This document shows, in pieces, positions 1 to 5,522 of a DNA stretch of 6,753 nucleotides. The translations under genes and the position numbers were made by a program. The DNA lies in contig CP070681.1 in assembly GCA_020352575.1 (NCBI GenBank), positions 140,368-147,120 of the forward strand, written 5' to 3'. The stretch's first letter is position 1, and every line of letters begins with the position of its first letter. The DNA comes from Acidimicrobiia bacterium (lineage in GTDB: Bacteria > Actinomycetota > Acidimicrobiia > Spongiisociales > JAENVV01). The notes beneath the pieces were generated by a model. The model made no database searches and was not told the origin of the DNA. It was given only the letters and a program-made list of their open reading frames with translations.

Positions 1-1
1 G

Positions 2-2926
2 CGGGATGGGAGGCTCGCCGCCGACGAGGTGCTCGGCATCACGTTCACGAACAAGGCCGCCGCCGAGCTGGCGTCGCGGATCCGCCATCTCATCGGCGAG
101 GAGGCGCCGATCGGCATCGAGCCCGACGTGAGCACCTACCACGGGTTCGCCCACGGCCTCCTCGCCGAGTTCGGCCCGCTCATCGGCGTCGAGCGTCGCA
201 TCGAGGTCGTCACGCCGACCTTCGCCCAGCAGCTGCTCATCGAAGCCGTCGACGAGGCGGGGCCGTATGCACACCTCCCCCTCCACCACCGCCGGGGCCT
301 CATTCCCGACCTCGCCCGCCTCTCCTCGCTGCTCGGCGACCACCTCGCCACCGCCGCCGACCTGCTCGCCCTCCCGGTGGCCGACGACCTCGCCGCCGCC
401 CGCCACGAGATGGCGAAGGTCATCGCCCAATTCGAGGCCGAGAAACACCGCCTCGGGGTCGTCGACTACGCCGACCTGATCCGCCTCGCCCACCGACTCG
501 TCACCACCACCCCCCGGGTGGTGGAGGAACTCAGGGCCCGATACGGGTTCGTCGTGCTCGACGAGTACCAGGACACGTCCCCGGCCCAACGCATGCTCCT
601 CCAAGCGGCGTTCGGAGCCGGCTTCCCCGTCCTCGCCGTCGGCGACGGTGACCAGACGATCTACGAATGGCGCGGCGCCTCACTCGAGAACTTCGAGGGC
701 TTCCCCGAACACTTCGCCCGAGCCGACGGAACCCACGCCCCTACGCTCCCCCTCACCCTCAACCGCCGGTCGGGAGCCACGATCCTCGCCGTGGCCAACG
801 CCGTCCGGGGCCATATCGACGACCGGGAACGGGACGCCCTCACGCCGCTCGACGACGCAGCGCCCGACGAGGTCGTCACCCGGTGGTTCCGAACCGCCCA
901 GCAGGAAGCCGACGCAGTGGCCGACCTCCTCATCGAGGGACACGCCGACGGCACACCGTGGAACGAGATGGCCGTCCTGTTCCGCAAGAACGCCGACATC
1001 GCCCTCGTGCGGGACGCCCTGGAGGCCGCCGGTGTGCCCAGCGAGGTGGCCAGTACGGGCGGTCTGCTCGGCATCCCCGAGATCGTCGAACTCCACGCCT
1101 GGCTCCGGGCACTCGACGACCCGACGGACGGCGTCGCGGTCGCCAGGCTCCTCTCCGGGAGCCGCTACCGGCTCGGCCTCGCCGACCTGCGCGTCCTCCA
1201 CGACCACGTCGCGACCGACGACGACACCCCCATCTCCCTCATCGAGGCACTCGGTGACCTCGACGCCATCGCCGGACTCCGCCCCGGCGCCCGGGACGCG
1301 CTCGCCGACTTCCACGCCCGCTACCACTCGTTCCTCGTCGACGCCCAAGGGGTGAGCATCGTCGAGTTGGTGCGACGCATCCTGGACGCCCTCGACGCCT
1401 GGCGGGACATCGAGTCGCTGCCACCTGCGCGGTCGCTGTCCACCCGCCTCAACCTGTATCGGTTCCTCGACCTCGCCGAGTCGTGGAGCCCCCTCGAGGG
1501 TCGACCCTCCCTCCCCGGGTTCCTGGACCACCTCGCCCTCATGGCCGACGACCACCCCGAGGAGCTCGACACGGCCCGGATCTCGGGCGAGGACGCCGTC
1601 ACCCTGCTCACCATCCACCGCGCCAAGGGCCTCGAGTGGGACGTCGTCGTCCTCCCGGCGCTCATCGATGGGACCTTCCCCTCCCGCATGCGCCGCTCGG
1701 AGGACCCGTTCGCCCACGCCCAGGAGCTCCCGATCGACCTGCGCCTCGACACCGACGCGTTCCCTCCGCTCACCGACGGGATGCCCGAGAAGGAGCGCAA
1801 GCACCTCCTCCGGGTCCGCCACCTCGCCCAGGAGTGGCGACTCGGCTACGTCGCCGTGACCAGAGCGCGGCGCCTCCTCCATCTCTCCGGGGCCTACTGG
1901 TACGGAACGCCGACCCCCCGCAAGACGCCGGCCAAGCCCTCCCCCATCCTCGAGGTCGCCCGCAGCGTCCCGGGCGTGGATGACCAAGGTGGACCACCCG
2001 ACCCGGGGACCCGACCCGAGTCGCTCCGCCCGCCGCTCCGCGGTGAGGGACCGGACCCACTGTTCGGCGACGGCGGGCCGACAGGCGCCCTCCGAACCGC
2101 GCTGCGGACCCCCCGGGCCATGCGGGACCTCGCCACTGGCCTCGGTGTGGCCGAGGCGTACGATCGGGCCGTGGACGAGTTCCAGGACATGCTCTTCGCG
2201 CTCCCCGACCCGGCACCCGCCGACCCGGTCCCCACCCTCCCGACGACATCGGTGACCGGGCTCGTCACCTATGCCCGTTGCCCTAAGCAGTTCTTCTGGT
2301 CCGAGGTGGACCGCCTCCCCCGCCGCCCCTCGGCCGCCGCACGACGGGGTGTCGAGGTGCACCGGCGTATCGAACTCCACACCCGCGGCGCCGTCCCCCT
2401 CGAGGACCTCGACGACGTCACCTCCGACTCGGTCGACGCCGCCGACGCCCCCAGCGGCGTGGACCCGTTCACCGCCTTCCTCGGATCGCCGTACGCCGAG
2501 CGCACGCCCCTGCACACCGAGCTGCCGTTCGAACTGCACCGAGCCGACGGCACGATCCGGGGCCGGGTCGATGCCGTGTACGACGACGACGGCTGGGAGA
2601 TCGTCGACTTCAAGAGCGGCCGGCCGTCCGACGACCCGGCCATGGACCTCCAGTTGCAGGCGTACGCCCTCGCCGCCACCGAGGGCGCCCTCCCGGGTAC
2701 CCCTGGACCCGACCTCTCGGTGACCTTCGTGTTCCTCGGCGACGGGTTCAAGTCCCGGTCGGAATCGGTCGATCCTTCCTGGGTGGGACGAGCCGCAGCA
2801 TCAGTCGACGGCACCCTCCGGGCCATTGGGACCGGGGAGTTCCCACCGCTCCCATCGGATCATTGCCGGCGTTGTGACTTCCTGCGATTCTGCCCCGAAG
2901 GCACGCGCCACACGGAGGCTGGATGA
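2..2926 (+). CDS. UvrD-family helicase with C-terminal RecB-type Fe-S nuclease (AdnA/AdnB-like), 5' partial
   Basis: This is an ATP-dependent DNA helicase-nuclease, probably one subunit of an AdnAB-type enzyme that resects double-strand breaks. The frame is open to the left edge; 974 residues are visible. The GTG at 29 is an internal valine just before motif Ia, so the start and Walker A lie upstream. Visible helicase motifs are Ia TFTNKAAAEL (41-70), II DEYQDT (560-577), III GDGDQTIYEWRGA (641-679), IV LNRRSG (758-775), V TIHRAKGLEW (1610-1639) and VI VAVTRAR (1850-1870). A Gly/Pro-rich linker (about 1975-2100) leads to the nuclease. There, GVEVH has its His at 2360, an Asp sits at 2570, DFK at 2606-2614 and QxxxY at 2651-2665. 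Cysteines at 2279, 2864, 2873 and 2891 form C...C-x2-C-x5-C, the AddB/Cas4-like 4Fe-4S pattern. The family call is firm. AdnA versus AdnB is unresolved; AdnB is slightly favoured because no second helicase follows. A stand-alone helicase-nuclease is the alternative. Confidence 0.93.
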   Translation, partial: RDGRLAADEVLGITFTNKAAAELASRIRHLIGEEAPIGIEPDVSTYHGFAHGLLAEFGPLIGVERRIEVVTPTFAQQLLIEAVDEAGPYAHLPLHHRRGLIPDLARLSSLLGDHLATAADLLALPVADDLAAARHEMAKVIAQFEAEKHRLGVVDYADLIRLAHRLVTTTPRVVEELRARYGFVVLDEYQDTSPAQRMLLQAAFGAGFPVLAVGDGDQTIYEWRGASLENFEGFPEHFARADGTHAPTLPLTLNRRSGATILAVANAVRGHIDDRERDALTPLDDAAPDEVVTRWFRTAQQEADAVADLLIEGHADGTPWNEMAVLFRKNADIALVRDALEAAGVPSEVASTGGLLGIPEIVELHAWLRALDDPTDGVAVARLLSGSRYRLGLADLRVLHDHVATDDDTPISLIEALGDLDAIAGLRPGARDALADFHARYHSFLVDAQGVSIVELVRRILDALDAWRDIESLPPARSLSTRLNLYRFLDLAESWSPLEGRPSLPGFLDHLALMADDHPEELDTARISGEDAVTLLTIHRAKGLEWDVVVLPALIDGTFPSRMRRSEDPFAHAQELPIDLRLDTDAFPPLTDGMPEKERKHLLRVRHLAQEWRLGYVAVTRARRLLHLSGAYWYGTPTPRKTPAKPSPILEVARSVPGVDDQGGPPDPGTRPESLRPPLRGEGPDPLFGDGGPTGALRTALRTPRAMRDLATGLGVAEAYDRAVDEFQDMLFALPDPAPADPVPTLPTTSVTGLVTYARCPKQFFWSEVDRLPRRPSAAARRGVEVHRRIELHTRGAVPLEDLDDVTSDSVDAADAPSGVDPFTAFLGSPYAERTPLHTELPFELHRADGTIRGRVDAVYDDDGWEIVDFKSGRPSDDPAMDLQLQAYALAATEGALPGTPGPDLSVTFVFLGDGFKSRSESVDPSWVGRAAASVDGTLRAIGTGEFPPLPSDHCRRCDFLRFCPEGTRHTEAG
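2914..2918 (+). promoter_or_regulatory. Ribosome binding site for the small membrane protein gene
   Basis: GGAGG lies inside the last codons of the helicase-nuclease gene, 4 nt before the ATG at 2923. The spacing is short but usable. Together with the ATGA overlap it supports translation of the small downstream gene by coupling or re-initiation, and it supports this start codon. Confidence 0.55.
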
Positions 2927-3276
2927 CGACCTACCTCATCCCCGAAGCGCTCATGATCGGCATTGCTGCCGGCCTGCTCCTCCGCACGGTCATCGGCTAC
3001 CTCACGGTGCCGCTTGTTGGGCTCGCCGTGGGCACCTGGTGGGCGTCACGAGAAGCAGGCGACGTCGGCGCGGCGACTGCTGACATCTTCGAGAACCAGG
3101 CGCCCGAGGCGCTGGTCTCGTCCAGCGTCATGTTCGCCCTCGCCGCCGGCCAGGCCGCCCTCGGGGCGTGGCTCACCATGGCGTTCATCGACTGGGCACT
3201 CGCGACCCGGGCCAACCAGCGTGCGCGCAGGCGGGCTACCGCACTCGGCCCTGAGAAGCCTCAACGACCAACGTGA
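2923..3276 (+). CDS. Small integral membrane protein of unknown function, coupled to the helicase-nuclease gene
   Basis: I do not recognise this 117-residue protein. Its ATG overlaps the helicase stop as ATGA (4 bp) and has GGAGG just upstream, so the two genes are probably one operon with coupled translation. Residues 8-41 are hydrophobic and could form two short membrane segments broken around R21, followed by the polar stretch SREAGD. A long hydrophobic segment spans about 63-90 and contains Gly and Ala small-residue steps. The C-terminal tail (about 95-117) is rich in Arg and Lys (RANQRARRR) and would sit in the cytoplasm by the positive-inside rule. I see no signal peptidase site, catalytic motif or potassium-channel filter (TVGYG). 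Its end lies inside the convergent dtd gene. The reading frame is credible from the coupling and membrane-like composition. The function is unknown. Confidence 0.75.
   Translation: MTTYLIPEALMIGIAAGLLLRTVIGYLTVPLVGLAVGTWWASREAGDVGAATADIFENQAPEALVSSSVMFALAAGQAALGAWLTMAFIDWALATRANQRARRRATALGPEKPQRPT
3236..3276. other. 41-bp tail-to-tail overlap of convergent genes
   Basis: The 3' end of the small membrane protein gene (+, TGA at 3274-3276) and the 3' end of dtd (-, TAG at 3236-3238 on the forward strand as cta) cover each other. The DNA encodes the basic tail of the membrane protein and the last residues of DTD, beyond its conserved NDGPVT block. There is no room for a conventional terminator between the genes, so the two transcripts must overlap at their 3' ends. 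Confidence 0.85.
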
Positions 3277-3691
3277 CGGGGCCGTCGTTCAGCAACGACA
3301 CATCCATCATCGCCCCGAAGCGGCCGGTCGCCACCGGCACCCCCGACCGTTCGAGGCGCGCCGCCAATCGCTCGACGAGCGGTTCGGCCACTGCCGGAGC
3401 CGCTGCCTCGGTGAACGACGGCCGACGCCCCCGGCGCACATCGCCGTAGAGGGTGAACTGGCTCACCACGAGCGCCGCGCCGCCGGCATCGACGAGCGAT
3501 CGGTTCATCTTCCCCTCGTCGTCCCGGAACACCCGGAGCCCCGCCAGCTTGTCGGCGATCGCCTCGGCGTCCTCGTCGGTGTCGTTATGCGTGACACCGA
3601 CGAGGCAGAGGAACCCGCGGCCGATCTCGCCCACGACCTCACCGTCGACGGTGACCGAGGCGTGGCGGACCCGCTGGACGACGACACGCAT
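3236..3691 (-). CDS. dtd: D-aminoacyl-tRNA deacylase (DTD)
   Basis: This cytoplasmic enzyme hydrolyses D-amino acids, and glycine mischarged on tRNA-Ala, from tRNA. It keeps them out of translation. The 151-residue protein starts MRVVVQRV, the usual DTD opening. It carries both active-site signatures: SQFTL at residues 77-81 and NDGPVT at 135-140, whose Gly-Pro is the chirality-proofreading cis dipeptide. The conserved GKMNRS (60-65) and GRFGAMM (123-129) blocks are also present. Length is close to the family norm (E. coli about 145). The extra residues form a short tail after the last conserved block, and that tail is the part overlapping the convergent membrane protein gene. The start is secure: an in-frame TAG lies 12 nt upstream with no start codon between. 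There is no Shine-Dalgarno sequence, which suits a leaderless mRNA. Confidence 0.97.
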   Translation of the reverse strand: MRVVVQRVRHASVTVDGEVVGEIGRGFLCLVGVTHNDTDEDAEAIADKLAGLRVFRDDEGKMNRSLVDAGGAALVVSQFTLYGDVRRGRRPSFTEAAAPAVAEPLVERLAARLERSGVPVATGRFGAMMDVSLLNDGPVTLVVEASQGRVR

Positions 3692-3697
3692 GCCGCC

Positions 3698-3703
3698 AGC
3701 CTA
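3698..3703 (-). promoter_or_regulatory. Predicted -10 element (TAGGCT) for a leaderless dtd transcript
   Basis: On the minus strand TAGGCT fits the actinobacterial -10 pattern TANNNT. It is followed by 6 nt (GGCGGC) and then the dtd ATG. That spacing would put the transcription start at or next to the A of the start codon, giving an mRNA without a leader. No Shine-Dalgarno sequence precedes the ATG. I see no convincing -35 hexamer, which is common for this promoter class. The call rests on position and pattern only. Confidence 0.5.
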
Positions 3704-3740
3704 CGGCCGATATTCCCCGGGACGCCGGAAGGCCGACTCC

Positions 3741-3746
3741 TAGCCT
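3741..3746 (+). promoter_or_regulatory. Predicted -10 element (TAGCCT) for a leaderless ABC transporter transcript
   Basis: TAGCCT fits TANNNT and ends 6 nt (GACGGC) before the ATG at 3753, the spacing expected when transcription begins at the start codon. The TAG is also an in-frame stop, so no longer protein is possible. The nearest purine-rich run (GGAAGG, 3727-3732) is about 20 nt from the ATG, too far to act as a ribosome binding site. No clear -35 is seen. Confidence 0.5.
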
Positions 3747-3752
3747 GACGGC

Positions 3753-5522
3753 ATGTCCTCCCCCGCGGGACGCGTCCCCCTCCGCCTGGGGATCCTCACC
3801 CCGCACCTACGACCCCATCGGGGCCTCGCCGCCACCACGATGTCGATGATCGTGGTGATGGTGGCGCTCGACCTCGCCGGCCCCATCCTGCTGGCCAGGT
3901 CGATCGACGCTGCCGTCGAGAGCGCCGGCTCCGATCGCATCGTCGAACTCGCCATCTGGTTCCTCGGCGTCGCCGTCGGTGCCCAGGTCCTCTCAGCGAC
4001 CACGACCTACCTGGGCGCGCGCATCGGATGGACGATCGCCAACGACCTCCGCCTCGTTGCCGGCCGCCATCTCACGTCCCTCGACCTCGACTACCACACC
4101 TCGACGAACCCGGGCACGCTCATCGAGCGGGTCGACGGTGACATCACCGCCATCGCCGAGTTCTTCTCGAACTTCGCGGTCCGGGTCACCTCGACGACGC
4201 TGTTGCTGGGCGGCATCGTCGCCCTCACGTTCGCCGAGCACCCGCTCGCGGGCTGGATGACGCTCGGCTTCACCGTGATCGTGATGGGCATGCTGTTCGC
4301 CACCCGGAGCCTCGGCGTGGCCGCGTCCGAGTCCGAGCGGGGCCTCTCGGCGCGCCTCTACGGGTTCATCGAGGAGCGGCTCGCCGCCCTCGACGACATC
4401 CGGGCCAACGGCGCCGGGGCCCAGGTCATGCGCCGGTTCAAGGCGATCATGGCCGACTGGTTCCTCGGCTCCCGCAGGGCGTGGATGCGCCGGTCCATCA
4501 TCTGGGTCACGATCATCGGGTCGTTCTCGGCCGGGTCGCTCATCGCCCTCACGCTCGGCACCCGCCTCGTCGGGCAGGGCGCGATGACCATCGGCACGGC
4601 CTACCTCATCTTCCAGTACATGGCGAAGCTCGAGGCCCCGATCGAAGAGATCACCAACCAGATGCAGGAACTGCAGAAGGCGGCCGCAGGGACCCGTCGG
4701 CTCTCCGAGATCCTGGCCCTCACGCCAAGCGTCGACCGCTCTGGCACCACCCCCCTTCCGCGCGGCGCGCTCTCGCTCGCCTTCGAAGGGGTCGACTTCT
4801 CCTACGACGATGGCGTCCCCGTGCTCAGCGGCATCGACCTCGACATCCCGGCGGGCACGCACCTCGGGCTGCTCGGGCGCACCGGCGGCGGCAAGTCGAC
4901 CATGACGAAGCTCATCGCCCGCTTCCACGACCCCTCAGCGGGGACCGTACGGCTCGACGGGATCGACCTCCGGACCGCCGATCCTGCCTCGGTGCGGCGC
5001 GCCATCAGCTTCATCACCCAGGACGTGCAGCTCTTCGACGGCACCGTCAAGCAGAACGTGACCTTCTTCGACCCCATCGTGGCTGACGAAGACGTCGAGG
5101 ACGCCCTCGCGTCGATCGGCCTGGCCGACTGGGCGCACGCGCTCCCCGACGGGATCCACACAGAGCTCGGCACCAACGGGATCGGGATCTCATCGGGCGA
5201 GGCCCAACTCGTCGCACTCGCCCGCGCCCACCTGCGCGACCCGGGGCTCATCATCCTCGACGAGCCATCGTCGCGGATCGACCCCGCCACCGAAGCGCTC
5301 CTCACGAAGGCACTCGCACGCCTCACCGAGGGCCGCACGTCGATCGTGATCGCACACCGCCTCGCCACCGTGGCCAACGTCGACAGGGTTGCGATCCTCG
5401 AACGCGGGGCCCTCGTCGAGTCCGGCAACCGGGCCGCGCTGGCCGCCGATCCGTCGTCGCGGCTGTCGGGGATGCTCGCTGCGGCACACGACGGACTCCT
5501 CGTCGAGGGGAGCACCGCATGA
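3753..5522 (+). CDS. ABC exporter half-transporter (fused membrane and ATPase domains), first of a pair
   Basis: This 589-residue inner-membrane protein has the exporter layout. Six membrane segments lie at about 27-48, 63-85, 144-160, 165-185, 248-268 and 275-292, followed by a nucleotide-binding domain. That domain has an A-loop Tyr351, Walker A GRTGGGKS (375-382), Q-loop Gln423, a signature reading ISSGE (479-483) instead of LSGGQ, Walker B ILDE (501-504) with catalytic Glu504, D-loop SSRID, and switch His535. All catalytic residues are present. The RVDGD segment (126-130) is typical of one partner in actinobacterial paired exporters, from memory. The stop overlaps the next gene's ATG, so the two are co-translated and probably heterodimerise. 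The start is fixed by an in-frame TAG 12 nt upstream. The substrate cannot be read from sequence; lipid, drug or peptide export are all possible. Confidence 0.95.
   Translation: MSSPAGRVPLRLGILTPHLRPHRGLAATTMSMIVVMVALDLAGPILLARSIDAAVESAGSDRIVELAIWFLGVAVGAQVLSATTTYLGARIGWTIANDLRLVAGRHLTSLDLDYHTSTNPGTLIERVDGDITAIAEFFSNFAVRVTSTTLLLGGIVALTFAEHPLAGWMTLGFTVIVMGMLFATRSLGVAASESERGLSARLYGFIEERLAALDDIRANGAGAQVMRRFKAIMADWFLGSRRAWMRRSIIWVTIIGSFSAGSLIALTLGTRLVGQGAMTIGTAYLIFQYMAKLEAPIEEITNQMQELQKAAAGTRRLSEILALTPSVDRSGTTPLPRGALSLAFEGVDFSYDDGVPVLSGIDLDIPAGTHLGLLGRTGGGKSTMTKLIARFHDPSAGTVRLDGIDLRTADPASVRRAISFITQDVQLFDGTVKQNVTFFDPIVADEDVEDALASIGLADWAHALPDGIHTELGTNGIGISSGEAQLVALARAHLRDPGLIILDEPSSRIDPATEALLTKALARLTEGRTSIVIAHRLATVANVDRVAILERGALVESGNRAALAADPSSRLSGMLAAAHDGLLVEGSTA
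5507..5512 (+). promoter_or_regulatory. Ribosome binding site for the second ABC half-transporter
   Basis: GGGGAG lies in the last codons of the first transporter gene, 6 nt before the ATG at 5519. This good purine-rich site supports that start and contrasts with the first gene of the operon, which has none. Confidence 0.65.

Noticed and set aside
680..2539. A 619-codon open frame antisense to the helicase gene
   Set aside because: Its product is dominated by Gly, Glu, Val and Arg runs without any recognisable domain, and it covers conserved helicase motifs on the other strand. High-GC codon bias leaves long open antisense frames by default.
3275..3286. Possible terminator hairpin GACGG-GG-CCGTC just after the membrane protein stop
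   Set aside because: The stem is only 5 bp with a 2-nt loop, has no U-tract, and encodes the conserved Asp-Gly-Pro region of DTD, which explains the sequence.
3713..3730. TTCC-n10-GGAA inverted repeat between the divergent promoters as an operator
   Set aside because: Only 4-bp arms match cleanly in GC-rich DNA, with no flanking extension. This is too weak to call a regulator site without conservation data.
2963..3748. A 261-codon forward frame through the membrane protein gene and dtd
   Set aside because: It runs antisense to dtd, whose catalytic motifs are unmistakable, and out of frame with the coupled membrane protein. The composition is shadow-like.
3993..4928. Antisense frame of 311 codons opposite the first ABC transporter (and a similar one at 4802-5809)
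   Set aside because: The composition (Glu, Arg, Gly, Asp, Ala-rich, no hydrophobic core) is that of a shadow of the transporter, whose own frame has all expected motifs.
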